From positions 1 through 64,000 of the forward strand of contig NZ_JBGQOM010000008.1 in assembly GCF_052119645.1 (NCBI RefSeq): a DNA stretch of 64,000 nt, read 5' to 3'. Position numbers and translations under genes: made by a program. This document shows positions 26,452 through 35,117 of this stretch, in pieces. Origin of the DNA: Paraglaciecola sp030730205. Its GTDB lineage: Bacteria > Pseudomonadota > Gammaproteobacteria > Enterobacterales > Alteromonadaceae. Position 1 is the first letter of the stretch. Each line of letters begins with the position of its first letter. The notes under the pieces were generated by a model. It saw only the letters and a program-made list of their open reading frames with translations, did no database searches and was not told the origin of the DNA.

Positions 26452-26486
26452 TTTAATGGGCTTAGCTTCGGCTAAGTCCAATTAAA
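26452..26486 (+). terminator. Stable hairpin with TTCG loop after the EF-hand genes
   Basis: TTTAAT-GGG-CTTAGC, loop TTCG, GCTAAG-TCC-AATTAAA: 14-15 pairs with one bulge and a very stable UUCG tetraloop. There is no T-run on either strand, so it may protect a 3' end or stop transcription with Rho. It lies between convergent genes. Confidence 0.6.
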
Positions 26487-26550
26487 TACCGATAAGTCTA
26501 CAAAAAAATAGTGACTACACTTGCTGAGTGACCTTACCAAAGCTTACTTA

Positions 26551-27390
26551 CTAGCCCAGCGCCACTGGCAATTTTGCGTCTGCTCCCCATTCGCTCCAAG
26601 AGCCATCATAAACAGATAACTTATAGTAACCGAGTTCTGATGCCGCCAAAGCAAGGATACACGCCGTTACACCGGATCCACAGCTGGTAACAATGTAGGA
26701 ATCTTCGTTAATTCCTCGTTGTGCAAAGAGATCGTGAAGTTCAGTAACATTTTTAAGATGCCCATCTTTTAGGCATAAAGTAAAAGGCAAATTAATTGAT
26801 GAAGGAATATGCCCTGAGCGTAAGCCAGCCCTTGGCTCGGGAGCACTGCCCTTGAATCGTCCTTCAGAACGAGCATCTAATACGGTAATAGCCTTTAGAT
26901 GTTTTAAAATAGCCCGAGTCGACACAAAAAACCGTGGTTTCGCTAAGGCTTCAAAATTACCCACATGAAAAGGAGCTAGGCTTTTTTCATTGACTGCATA
27001 GCCTTGCTTAATCCACCCGGGTAAACCACCGTCTAAAATTTGAATATTGTCATGGCCCATTGCTTTAAACATCCACCACACCCGCGGAGCACAGAAAAGC
27101 CCTTTGCTGTCATAAACAATAATATGACTATTTTTATCAATACCTAATTTACGCACCTCTCGTTGAAATGTCGCTTCATTTGGCATGGTATGCACAAAAG
27201 GAGATTTTTTATCACATAGCACTTTTTCGAAATCAACCACAACTGAGCCAGGAATAAATCCTGCAGGCAACGTTTCTGGTTGCCCAGTAGCGATATCAGC
27301 CATCGTTATAAAGAGCACAATAATATTGCGCCCATCTAAATGCGCTTCAAGCCATTCTGCAGACACTAAATTAGATGATAAACGCGCCAT
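26551..27390 (-). CDS. sseA: 3-mercaptopyruvate/thiosulfate sulfurtransferase
   Basis: 279 residues with two rhodanese domains, the N-terminal one inactive. The active-site loop VTSCGSGVTA near residue 230 matches the CGSGVT loop of mercaptopyruvate sulfurtransferases rather than the CRKG loop of rhodanese. YDSKGLFCAPRVWWMFK (about 93-109) and LDARSEGRFKG (about 168) are family segments. It transfers sulfur from 3-mercaptopyruvate to cyanide or thiols. I chose the ATG at 27390 (MARLSS), with AGGA 9-12 nt upstream; a TTG at 27414 would add 8 residues. Confidence 0.92.
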   Translation of the reverse strand: MARLSSNLVSAEWLEAHLDGRNIIVLFITMADIATGQPETLPAGFIPGSVVVDFEKVLCDKKSPFVHTMPNEATFQREVRKLGIDKNSHIIVYDSKGLFCAPRVWWMFKAMGHDNIQILDGGLPGWIKQGYAVNEKSLAPFHVGNFEALAKPRFFVSTRAILKHLKAITVLDARSEGRFKGSAPEPRAGLRSGHIPSSINLPFTLCLKDGHLKNVTELHDLFAQRGINEDSYIVTSCGSGVTACILALAASELGYYKLSVYDGSWSEWGADAKLPVALG

Positions 27391-27476
27391 CAAGCCTATC
27401 CTTTGTTGAATCAATTAAATTAACGATACCTTCATAACTAAGATTGAAACCTTATCAGCGCCTGATGCATCATGAG

Positions 27477-27523
27477 CGCATCAACGTGGTCTAGACTTTC
27501 TCCCCTTGCACTCATTTGGCGCT
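27477..27523 (+). promoter_or_regulatory. Two NtrC-like enhancer sites upstream of the xanthine-type permease
   Basis: CGCATCA-ACG-TGGTCTA (27477-27493) and TGCACTC-ATT-TGGCGCT (27507-27523) each match 10 of 14 positions of the NtrC consensus TGCACCA-N3-TGGTGCA. Their centres are 30 bp apart, about three helical turns, as in known NtrC enhancers. They lie about 95-125 bp upstream of the sigma54-like element at 27609. The remaining sequence of the 313-bp intergenic region holds no gene. Confidence 0.5.
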
Positions 27524-27608
27524 TATTAGTCAAACCATAAATGCCGAGCCTATTATAGTTTTATCATAAAGATCAGCAATTTATTCATTTTTATCTCTTC
27601 CTGACTAA

Positions 27609-27625
27609 CTGGTCAAATTATTGCT
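27609..27625 (+). promoter_or_regulatory. Sigma54-like promoter of the permease/8-oxoguanine deaminase operon
   Basis: CTGGTCAAATTATTGCT: GG at -24 and a perfect TTGC at -12, separated by exactly 10 nt as sigma54 requires. The -24 box is weaker than TGGCAC. The predicted start site is near 27636, giving a 68-nt leader. It overlaps a near-palindrome CTGACTAACTGGTCAA (27601-27616) seen in similar form at the two other purine promoters. Confidence 0.6.
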
Positions 27626-27703
27626 TTACACAAGTCATGAATAGTAACGTAGCAGCAAGAACTCACTGAGTGAACTTGACGCTGAAATGAAAAGAAGTGC
27701 CTC

Positions 27704-29050
27704 ATGCCAGCAAACACTGAAATCTTATATGGCCTACACGACAAACCCAAAGTATCCCATTGTATTACCGCCGCAATCCAACATGTCATGGCCTGTTTTA
27801 TTGGTATCATTACCCCTACCTTGATCATAGGCAATGCCTTAGACCTGCAAGCTGAGATCCCCTACTTGATCAGCATGGCACTCATGGTATCGGGAGTTTC
27901 AACCTTTATTCAAGCCAAAATGATTGGGCCAATTGGCAGTGGTTTAATTGCGGTACAAGGCACTAGTTTTACCTTTATTGGCGCCTTATTAGCGGCAGGT
28001 TTTATGGTAAAGCAGCGCGGGGGGTCAAATGACGATATCCTCGCCATCATGTTTGGTATTTCTTTTTGGGGGGCATTGGTAGAAATTGGGCTCAGCCAAT
28101 TTATCGACAAAGTAAAAAGTATAATTACTCCCCTAACCACAGGTATCGTCATTACCACGATAGGCATTACCCTTATAAAAGTCGGCATGACTGACTTAGC
28201 TGGCGGTTATGGATACGCTGACTTTGGTTCGCCAGCCAACTTACTGCTGGGTATCAGCGTACTATTCATCGTTATTTTATTTAATGCATCAAAATATCCG
28301 ATGTTGAGGCTATCTGCGATTTTTATCGGCATGTTGAGTGGCAGTTGTATGGCGTGGTGGTTCGATTTGATCAACTACGACTCGATGGTTGACTTACCCT
28401 TAATGAGCATACCCATTCCTTTTAAATACGGATTTGATTTTCAATGGGATGTATTTATCCCCATAGCCTTGGTGTACTTTTTAAGTGCGATAGAAACCGC
28501 AGGGGATTTAACCGCAAACAGTTTATTTTGCCGCCAACCTATCAGTGGCCCCCTCTACCTAAAAAGAATAAAAGGCGGCATTTTGGGTGACGGGGTAAAT
28601 TCTATGTTAGCCGCCGCATTTAATAATTTTCCTAACACAACATTCGGCCAAAATAATGCGGTTATCCAACTGACAGGGGTTGCCAGTCGCCATGTGGCCT
28701 TTTATATTGCTGGATTTTTAGTGCTATTGGGATTGTTTCCTGCCGTTGGTGCAATGATTCAACTGATGCCTAAATCAGTACTAGGCGGCGCTACATTAGT
28801 GATGTTTGCCACTATAGCCGTGGCTGGTGTAAAAATACTCACCAGCGAGCCAATCGATCGCCGCAACAGTTTAATCATTGCCACATCAATGGGTCTTGGC
28901 TTAGGTGTAATGATGGTTCCTGATGCATTGGCTCAATTACCACCATTGGCTAAAAATATATTTTCGTCGTCCGTCACGGTAGCAGGATTTTGCGCAATAT
29001 TGATGAGTATCGCGATACCCCATCCGGCTAAAAATAATCAAGAAATATAA
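27704..29050 (+). CDS. NCS2-family xanthine/uric acid permease
   Basis: 448 residues with about 12-14 membrane segments. The NCS2 (NAT) signature is GQNNAVIQLTGVASR near residue 318. The substrate-site glutamate lies in LSAIETAGDLTANS near residue 261, very close to the XanQ/UacT motif. It is a proton symporter in the inner membrane that imports xanthine, urate or a related purine. It is followed 27 nt later by an 8-oxoguanine deaminase gene, so one operon. Preceded by sigma54- and NtrC-like elements. The exact purine is not determined. Confidence 0.92.
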   Translation: MPANTEILYGLHDKPKVSHCITAAIQHVMACFIGIITPTLIIGNALDLQAEIPYLISMALMVSGVSTFIQAKMIGPIGSGLIAVQGTSFTFIGALLAAGFMVKQRGGSNDDILAIMFGISFWGALVEIGLSQFIDKVKSIITPLTTGIVITTIGITLIKVGMTDLAGGYGYADFGSPANLLLGISVLFIVILFNASKYPMLRLSAIFIGMLSGSCMAWWFDLINYDSMVDLPLMSIPIPFKYGFDFQWDVFIPIALVYFLSAIETAGDLTANSLFCRQPISGPLYLKRIKGGILGDGVNSMLAAAFNNFPNTTFGQNNAVIQLTGVASRHVAFYIAGFLVLLGLFPAVGAMIQLMPKSVLGGATLVMFATIAVAGVKILTSEPIDRRNSLIIATSMGLGLGVMMVPDALAQLPPLAKNIFSSSVTVAGFCAILMSIAIPHPAKNNQEI

Positions 29051-29077
29051 GCACAAAACAACAAGGACAATAAAGTA

Positions 29078-30448
29078 ATGGCTAGTTTCCCAGCCCCAAC
29101 TGTGTGGCTAAAACACCCCGCGGCAATTTTTACTGCAAATAACGCCGATGCGAAAAACGGTGTGGTTATCCAAGGCACTACAATCATTGAATTGGTTCCT
29201 AGTGGTCAACAACCAAAAGTAAAAGTGGACCAATACATTGATTGCAGCCCTTATATTATTACCCCTGGATTGATTAACACCCATCATCATTTTTATCAAA
29301 CTTTAACTCGCTGCGTTCCTGGCGCATTAAACCAGCCCTTGTTTCCTTGGTTAAAATTCTTGTATCAGGTTTGGAAAAATTTGACGCCAGAAATGTTGCA
29401 CAGTGCCACGCAACTGGCGGGCTTAGAATTAATGTTGTCAGGCACTACTACTGTGGCGGATCATCATTATGTGTTCCCAAAAGGTCTGGAGAATGGCATT
29501 GATATTCAAGTGAACGCCATACAGGCTTTAGGGTGCAGAGCCACTTTAACGCGAGGTTCTATGAGCTTAGGGGAAAGTAAAGGAGGCTTGCCACCTGATT
29601 CAGTTATTCAGACAGAAGATGTGATATTGGCTGACAGTCAGCGCCTTATAGACAGCTATCATGACACATCAGACGATGCCATGATCCAAATTGCGCTGGC
29701 ACCTTGCTCGCCTTTTTCAGTATCCAAAGAATTGATGGAAGCGACTGCACGCTTAGCAGAAAAGAACGAGGTGAAAACGCACACGCATTTGGCCGAAACG
29801 GAAGATGAAAATAGCTTTTGTTTAAGAGAATACGGCATGCGCCCCTTAGATTATTTAGAATCTTGTGGCTGGTTAAACGAACGTAGCTGGTTGGCGCATG
29901 GCATTCATTTCACCTCCAGTGAAATCGAGCGCTTAGGAAAAGCAAAAGTAGGCATTGCTCATTGCCCCAGTTCTAATATGCTCCTTGCCTCGGGTATTTG
30001 TCCTACAGTTGAATTAGAAAGAGCCGGATGCAATATTGGCCTTGCGGTAGACGGTTCTGCTTCCAACGATTGTTCTAACATGATCCAAGAAGCGCGCCAA
30101 TCATTACTACAACAGCGTCTTCGCTATGGCGCTGAGCAAATTACTGCACAACGCGTACTTTCTTACGCAACAACTGGCTCCGCAGCGGTGCTGGGCAGGA
30201 AAAATATTGGCCAAATACAAGTAGGGTTTCAAGCGGATTTTGCCTTCTTCTCCACCTATGAGTTGAGATTTTCAGGTGTGGGTGATCTCATTGCCGCGTT
30301 AGTTACCTGCGGTGCTCACCAAGTTGATAAGTTAATGGTTGCGGGAAAGTGGCTAATAGAAGACCAACAACACACGCAATTTATCCAATCTGAATTAATG
30401 CAACAACACCAAGCGTTAGCGAATAGTTTGCAGGCAAAAGTTAACTAA
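29078..30448 (+). CDS. 8-oxoguanine deaminase-type amidohydrolase
   Basis: 456 residues, amidohydrolase superfamily (AtzC/TrzA/guanine deaminase branch). Metal and substrate residues: the HxH-type NTHHHFYQ near residue 69, THTHLAET near 234, LAHGIHF near 272 and the catalytic Asp in LAVDGSASND near 325. Family features PGLINTHHHFYQTLTR and AHCPSSNMLLASGICP match the Pseudomonas 8-oxoguanine deaminase group, which converts 8-oxoguanine (and isocytosine) to urate and ammonia. It is co-transcribed with a xanthine/urate-type permease. Guanine deaminase or an s-triazine-type activity is the alternative. Confidence 0.88.
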   Translation: MASFPAPTVWLKHPAAIFTANNADAKNGVVIQGTTIIELVPSGQQPKVKVDQYIDCSPYIITPGLINTHHHFYQTLTRCVPGALNQPLFPWLKFLYQVWKNLTPEMLHSATQLAGLELMLSGTTTVADHHYVFPKGLENGIDIQVNAIQALGCRATLTRGSMSLGESKGGLPPDSVIQTEDVILADSQRLIDSYHDTSDDAMIQIALAPCSPFSVSKELMEATARLAEKNEVKTHTHLAETEDENSFCLREYGMRPLDYLESCGWLNERSWLAHGIHFTSSEIERLGKAKVGIAHCPSSNMLLASGICPTVELERAGCNIGLAVDGSASNDCSNMIQEARQSLLQQRLRYGAEQITAQRVLSYATTGSAAVLGRKNIGQIQVGFQADFAFFSTYELRFSGVGDLIAALVTCGAHQVDKLMVAGKWLIEDQQHTQFIQSELMQQHQALANSLQAKVN

Positions 30449-30455
30449 ATCGCAA

Positions 30456-30502
30456 CCAACCATTTTGGTGCACCACGCTAAACATTGTACTTACGTGGTG
30501 CA
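30456..30502 (+). promoter_or_regulatory. Two NtrC-like enhancer sites / long inverted repeat before the TonB receptor gene
   Basis: CCAACCA-TTT-TGGTGCA (30456-30472) and TGTACTT-ACG-TGGTGCA (30486-30502) each have a perfect right NtrC half-site TGGTGCA. Their centres are 30 bp apart and 137-167 bp upstream of the sigma54 -24 box. The same DNA forms an 11-bp inverted repeat GGTGCACCACG / CGTGGTGCACC (30467-30504), which could also end the upstream operon, but no T-tract follows. Confidence 0.5.
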
Positions 30503-30608
30503 CCACAACGCTATCTTTCACAATAAAACCTCAAATTTCAACGTTTCATGTTGGGTAAAAAATTTATATTTTCTATTGAAATCATAAGGTTAAGTCGATA
30601 AATATTTG

Positions 30609-30624
30609 TTGACCAAATGGACAA
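30609..30624. promoter_or_regulatory. Near-perfect palindrome TTGACCAAATGGACAA upstream of the TonB receptor gene
   Basis: The sequence reads TTGWCCAWWTGGWCAA on both strands (W = A or T), a 16-bp operator-like palindrome. It ends 4 nt before the sigma54 -24 box. Related 16-mers overlap the -24 boxes of the two purine permease promoters (27601-27616; 36799-36814). A repressor binding here would block sigma54-RNA polymerase. No regulator gene is in the window. Confidence 0.45.
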
Positions 30625-30628
30625 GTAA

Positions 30629-30645
30629 TTGGCACTGTTCGTGCA
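30629..30645 (+). promoter_or_regulatory. Sigma54 promoter of the TonB receptor gene
   Basis: TTGGCACTGTTCGTGCA: a full TTGGCAC -24 box and GTGC -12 box with the exact GG-N10-GC spacing. The predicted start site is near 30656, a 65-nt leader before the ATG at 30721. This is the best of the sigma54-like elements in the window. Confidence 0.7.
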
Positions 30646-30720
30646 AAATCATCTGCGGAACACACTTCATCCAATAAAAATGACACACGTAGACTACGAG
30701 AAAACCTGGGGATACCAACA

Positions 30721-33219
30721 ATGAAAGTTAATAGATTTATTTGTACACCACTGGCTAAAGCCGTTGCATTAGGCATAGCAATGACAGCAGCAGGCCACGC
30801 GTTTGCACAAGAGCCTGATGCAGCAAATAAAAAAGAAAATGATATAGAAAAAATCCAGGTAACGGGTTCATTAGGCAGTTTGCCAGGACAAGATGTAGAA
30901 GCCGTATTTGGCTTTGGTAAGTCTATCTTAGAAACTCCTCGCTCGGCCTCTACCATCAGTGATGAGCAAATGGAACGTTTTGCTATCGGAGATATCGATG
31001 AGTTGGTGGCTTTTGCTCCAGGTACTTTTACACAATCATTCTTTGGAGTCGCAGGCTCTTTGGATGTACGTGGCACGCCAGGCGAAACGTACTTCCGTGG
31101 CGTAAAACGCTTAGATAACCCGGGTAACTACCCAACCCCTATTGGTGCTTCAAGCCGAATCGATATTGTTCGTGGCCCAGCATCACCTATTTATGGTCCA
31201 GCTAAAATCGGTGGTTACTTAAACTTTAATCCAAAATCAGCCCGTGCCAGTGGCGGACAATACCTAGACCAAAACAAAGGCGCATTTTCATATACGCTTG
31301 GTAGCTGGGACAAATCAGTACTAAGTGCTGAGTTGGGCGGACCGACTTCAATTGGGGATAAAAAAGCAGGTTTTTACCTTTACGGTGAAGTAGAGAACTC
31401 TGGCAGTTACTACGAAAATACCGGAACGGATCAAACAGTACTACAAGCCTCATTTAATGTTGATATTACTGAAAATTTACGCCTAGAATTTGGCGGTATG
31501 TACCATGACTATGATGGTAACCAAGTCGCAGGCTGGAATCGTTTGACTCAAGATTTAGTCGATAATGGCACATATATTACCGGTACCGCACAACCATTAG
31601 ATACGGACGGTGACGGTTCAATTTCTCACCAAGAATATAATTCAGTGAATGTGAACCCATTTATTTGGCAAGTGCCGATGAATGAAACGACAGCTGATCT
31701 TATCCCCGAAATTATGGCCCTTGAGAACGTGGGTACCACCAAACTTAAAGGGAGCCAAGTACTAGTCGCTGCAGACGACCAATTAAAAAATACGGTTGAA
31801 ACAGTTTATTTCGATGTCATTTATTACACCGATAACGGCTGGGAAATTAAGAATCAGTTGTTTTACGAAGCTTATGATAACTTAAACGAAAATGCCTACG
31901 GTTTCTCGCAATACCATGACAGTTATGTAGTAGAAGATAAAATTGTTTTCGCTACTGAATACGAAACTGACAGCATGATAGCCCAAGTTCAAATTTCACC
32001 TTCATTGCGTTATATCGATTTTGAACATGGCGAAGATTGGAAAAACGAGTACTTCGATCGTCGTGACTTAACCATGGCATCTAGCGCCTTAGACAGACGT
32101 TTATTATCAACCAGAATTGATAGTGATTATACCGAGTGGTACGAAGGTAACTATTTAGATCTTGGTTTTGCCGCCATGGTTGATTTGACTTGGGATTCTG
32201 GTTTGAACATCGTATTAGGTGCTCGTTACGACTCATTTGATATGGAAAGCCACGCCAATGTTGAAAAGACACAGCTAGGTAACTACGGCTCTGGATTCGT
32301 TATTGTTAGTGATGACGGTAAATATTTCTTAAATGACTTTGGCGCTGATCCGGTTAACTACACCGCGGCTGATATTACGGCCCCTGTGGATGCTGAAGAC
32401 AAAGTTAATGGTGTATCTTGGAATACCAGTATTTCATACAAATTTGATTTTGGATTGATTCCGTATATCACTGCAGCTGAGCAATCAACGATTATTGTTG
32501 GTCAAGGCGCAGAAATCAAAACGGGAAGCATTTATTCTGGTGGCGTATTTGATAAATCGAAGTTATTGGAATTCGGTGTTAAAGGCACGTTCTTAGAAGA
32601 CTCTTTGTATTTTGCTATTGCCAATTACAAACAAGAACGTACTGATACCAAGGCGCAATCGACAACTCTGAACAACGTAACGGAAACAAACGGAACGGAG
32701 TTTGAATTACGTTGGGTAGTGAGCGACGACCTAGTTATCAGTGCGGGTTATACCAATGTTAAGGTTGAAAACCTAACCGCATTAGAAGATGGCGCTCAGT
32801 TCGCTTTCTTTGGTGCTGAAGACATGCCTTTGGTTGACCCATCACTTATTTTCGGTGGTGTTGCAATAGGTGATGTACCAAATAGCAACAACCCTGATGG
32901 TCGTAAAGCGGGTATTCCAGAGAATATCTATACCTTGACAGCAACCTACGATTTTCAAAATGGTTTTGCTGCTAATGCAAGTATTGTTGACGTAGACTCT
33001 ACCTATTCAGGCTATTCACAGTCGGTATTATTACCTGCTTATACCCTGGTTAATGCCGGTGTTATCTACCAAGAAGAAACCTGGTCTTTGAGCTTTAACA
33101 TTAAAAACTTAACCGACGAGACGTATTATCGTTCTAACTTCCCTGACTTATTTGGTAGTTCAATCGTATTGCCTGAATTACCACGTAGTTATCAAGCGAA
33201 ATTCGCTTATAAGTTTTAA
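30721..33219 (+). CDS. TonB-dependent outer-membrane receptor, probable purine/nucleoside uptake
   Basis: 832 residues. Signal peptide to about residue 29 (GHAFA), then a TonB-box-like IEKIQVTG. The plug domain follows (ETPRSASTISDEQMERF; VRGTPGETYFRGVKR; RIDIVRGPASPIYGPAKIGG), and then a 22-strand-type barrel ending in the aromatic YQAKFAYKF. An EF-hand loop DTDGDGSISHQE is embedded at residues 294-305, in what should be an extracellular loop. Gene context (NCS2 permeases, deaminases, NUP protein) points to import of purines or nucleosides; siderophore uptake is the usual default and cannot be excluded. Expression is probably sigma54-dependent. Confidence 0.93.
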   Translation: MKVNRFICTPLAKAVALGIAMTAAGHAFAQEPDAANKKENDIEKIQVTGSLGSLPGQDVEAVFGFGKSILETPRSASTISDEQMERFAIGDIDELVAFAPGTFTQSFFGVAGSLDVRGTPGETYFRGVKRLDNPGNYPTPIGASSRIDIVRGPASPIYGPAKIGGYLNFNPKSARASGGQYLDQNKGAFSYTLGSWDKSVLSAELGGPTSIGDKKAGFYLYGEVENSGSYYENTGTDQTVLQASFNVDITENLRLEFGGMYHDYDGNQVAGWNRLTQDLVDNGTYITGTAQPLDTDGDGSISHQEYNSVNVNPFIWQVPMNETTADLIPEIMALENVGTTKLKGSQVLVAADDQLKNTVETVYFDVIYYTDNGWEIKNQLFYEAYDNLNENAYGFSQYHDSYVVEDKIVFATEYETDSMIAQVQISPSLRYIDFEHGEDWKNEYFDRRDLTMASSALDRRLLSTRIDSDYTEWYEGNYLDLGFAAMVDLTWDSGLNIVLGARYDSFDMESHANVEKTQLGNYGSGFVIVSDDGKYFLNDFGADPVNYTAADITAPVDAEDKVNGVSWNTSISYKFDFGLIPYITAAEQSTIIVGQGAEIKTGSIYSGGVFDKSKLLEFGVKGTFLEDSLYFAIANYKQERTDTKAQSTTLNNVTETNGTEFELRWVVSDDLVISAGYTNVKVENLTALEDGAQFAFFGAEDMPLVDPSLIFGGVAIGDVPNSNNPDGRKAGIPENIYTLTATYDFQNGFAANASIVDVDSTYSGYSQSVLLPAYTLVNAGVIYQEETWSLSFNIKNLTDETYYRSNFPDLFGSSIVLPELPRSYQAKFAYKF

Positions 33220-33262
33220 GGCATAATAAGCATTGCGTTTGTTTTGCGCAATGTGACATAAC

Positions 33263-33301
33263 AAGGGATAAGACTGATGTTCAGGCTTGTCCCTTTTTTT
33301 T
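33263..33301 (+). terminator. Terminator between the TonB receptor and NUP-cupin genes
   Basis: AAGGGATAAG / CTTGTCCCTT with one mismatch, about 13-nt loop and a T8 tail. A smaller hairpin CATTGCG / CGCAATG precedes it at 33231-33253. It ends 11 nt before the next ATG, so the NUP-cupin gene is probably expressed by partial read-through. Confidence 0.85.
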
Positions 33302-33311
33302 AGAGAAAAAT

Positions 33312-34979
33312 ATGAAAAAATTTACATTGTGTTTGATCAATAGCATGGCGTTGCTTACCTTGGCCTGTTCACCACAAAAAGCGCTGGATACTCAAGGTGA
33401 AACGCCGATAGAAGTTAAAGTCGTTGTTGTTAATATGTTTGAAATCGGTGAAGACCAAGGCGATAAAGCGGGTGAATTTCAGCTGTGGAAAGCAGGACAA
33501 AAATTAGATACCTGTGTGCCCTTCCCCGCTTCATACCATGATATCTGCTTAAATCCTAAAACGGGCGTGCTGGGCATTGTGACTGGGATGGGCACAGCGC
33601 GCGCGGCCTCAGCGATTATGGCACTGGGATTGGATCCGCGTTTTGATTTAACTAAATCCTATTGGTTAGTTGTGGGTATTGCTGGTGTTGATCCACACGA
33701 TGCGTCTATTGGCTCTGCGGTGTGGGCGAATTATTTAGTCGATGGAGACTTAGCCCATGAAGTCGACGCCAGAGATATGCCAGCAGATTGGCAAACTGGT
33801 TATTTCCCGCTATTTCAAGAGCAAAAACTCGATACCACCACTGATTTTGATGCCAGTACTTATCAAGACTCACCCAATGGCGAAGTGTATCAATTGAATC
33901 AAGCGTTATCTAACTGGGCATTTGAGCTCACCAAAGATGTAACGCTGAGCGATTACCCCGCAATGGAAGCGTTACGCGCGAAATACATCAATTACCCTAA
34001 TGCGCAAAAACCGCCTTTTGTCTTACAAGGTGATCAATTAGCCGCAGCGACCTTTTGGCATGGCAAACATTTAACCGAATGGGCCAATGATTGGGTACGC
34101 TATTGGACCAAGGGCCAAGGTAATTTCGTTACCTCTGGCATGGAAGATACCGGCAGTTACCAAGCTATTACCTATTTAGACAATGCTAAAAAAGCCGACA
34201 AATCCCGTTTTATGGTACTGCGCACGGCCAGTAACTATTCCATGCCGCCTGATAGTATGACCGCCCTAGACAATTTGATTGCTGAGGGGAAAGGCTATGT
34301 TGGTATGCAGTCTTCCTTAGAGTCTGCCTATGCCGTTGGTAGTGTGGTGGTAGACAACATTGTGGCCAATTGGCCACAGACTAAAACCCTTCTGCCTTAT
34401 GAAATTCAAAACGATACTCGCCCTACTCCCCAAGCAGGTTTAAGCGCTATCAAGCCCACTACAACAACAAAACTCGCCCAACACTTAAGCACCGAGGAGT
34501 TAGTTAAGGCGCTCAATTTAGAAGATCACGTTGAAGGCGGCTTCTTTCGGCAAACCTTTAAAGCAGAACATCGGCCCATGATAAAAACAGAGGCGGGTCC
34601 GCGAGTGACCATGACTTCTATCTACTATTTATTGTCGGCAGAGTCGCCTATTGGCCATTTTCATATGAACCAAAGCGATATCATGCACTACTTCCATATG
34701 GGTGATCCCATCACCTACACCCTCATTCATCCCGATGGTCATTTAGAAACCATCGTAATGGGCTCCGATCCAAACAAAGGGCAAGTGATGCAGATGATGG
34801 TCAAAGGCGGGATTTGGAAAGCCTCTAACATCCCCACCGATGGAGAGTATGGTTACGGACTTATTGGCGAAGCAGTCGCACCTGGTTTTGAATACAGTGA
34901 TATGCAATTAGGCGATAAAGCTGCACTCTCCGCCCAATTTCCGCAGCATAAACAGCTGATTAACCAGTTGAGCCACTAA
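33312..34979 (+). CDS. Purine nucleoside permease-family (NUP) protein fused to a Cupin_5 (DUF985) domain
   Basis: 555 residues. An export signal ends in a lipobox-like TLAC (Cys19; Thr at -3 is unusual), followed by Ser, which favours the outer membrane if it is lipidated. Residues ~32-370 are a NUP domain (VVVVNMFEIGEDQGDKAGEF, GIVTGMGTARAASAIMALGL, VVGIAGVDPHDASIG, GNFVTSGMEDTGSY). Residues ~385-555 are a Cupin_5 domain (LEDHVEGGFFRQTF, IYYLLSAESPIGHFH, MHYFHMGDP). NUP proteins are named for a fungal nucleoside permease but look like nucleoside-phosphorylase folds. I infer a periplasmic nucleoside-binding or -cleaving role working with the TonB receptor upstream. The fusion is unusual; the frame is continuous. 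Confidence 0.88.
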   Translation: MKKFTLCLINSMALLTLACSPQKALDTQGETPIEVKVVVVNMFEIGEDQGDKAGEFQLWKAGQKLDTCVPFPASYHDICLNPKTGVLGIVTGMGTARAASAIMALGLDPRFDLTKSYWLVVGIAGVDPHDASIGSAVWANYLVDGDLAHEVDARDMPADWQTGYFPLFQEQKLDTTTDFDASTYQDSPNGEVYQLNQALSNWAFELTKDVTLSDYPAMEALRAKYINYPNAQKPPFVLQGDQLAAATFWHGKHLTEWANDWVRYWTKGQGNFVTSGMEDTGSYQAITYLDNAKKADKSRFMVLRTASNYSMPPDSMTALDNLIAEGKGYVGMQSSLESAYAVGSVVVDNIVANWPQTKTLLPYEIQNDTRPTPQAGLSAIKPTTTTKLAQHLSTEELVKALNLEDHVEGGFFRQTFKAEHRPMIKTEAGPRVTMTSIYYLLSAESPIGHFHMNQSDIMHYFHMGDPITYTLIHPDGHLETIVMGSDPNKGQVMQMMVKGGIWKASNIPTDGEYGYGLIGEAVAPGFEYSDMQLGDKAALSAQFPQHKQLINQLSH

Positions 34980-35007
34980 GGAGATTTTAAAACGATTTGT
35001 AAAATAC

Positions 35008-35046
35008 AAAAAGCGGTATGACTAAAAACGGTGATACCGCTTTTTT
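35008..35046 (+). terminator. Terminator after the NUP-cupin gene
   Basis: AAAAAGCGGTAT / ATACCGCTTTTTT, a 12-bp perfect stem with a 14-nt loop and a T6 tail, 29 nt past the stop codon. Confidence 0.92.
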
Positions 35047-35117
35047 ACTGTTGGTATTTTGAACTTGTTGGCAAGTCGTGTTACTAAAGGTTAAACCACT
35101 AATCCAGAGGATATATT

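Noticed and set aside
30467..30504. Inverted repeat GGTGCACCACG / CGTGGTGCACC as a simple terminator of the deaminase gene
   Set aside because: No T-tract and a 16-nt loop. The TGGTGCA halves, spaced 30 bp apart upstream of a sigma54 promoter, are better explained as NtrC-like sites, although both roles are possible.
30582..31076. 164-residue antisense frame over the TonB receptor start and its promoter
   Set aside because: The receptor signal peptide, plug motifs and sigma54 promoter explain this DNA. The antisense product has no recognisable features.
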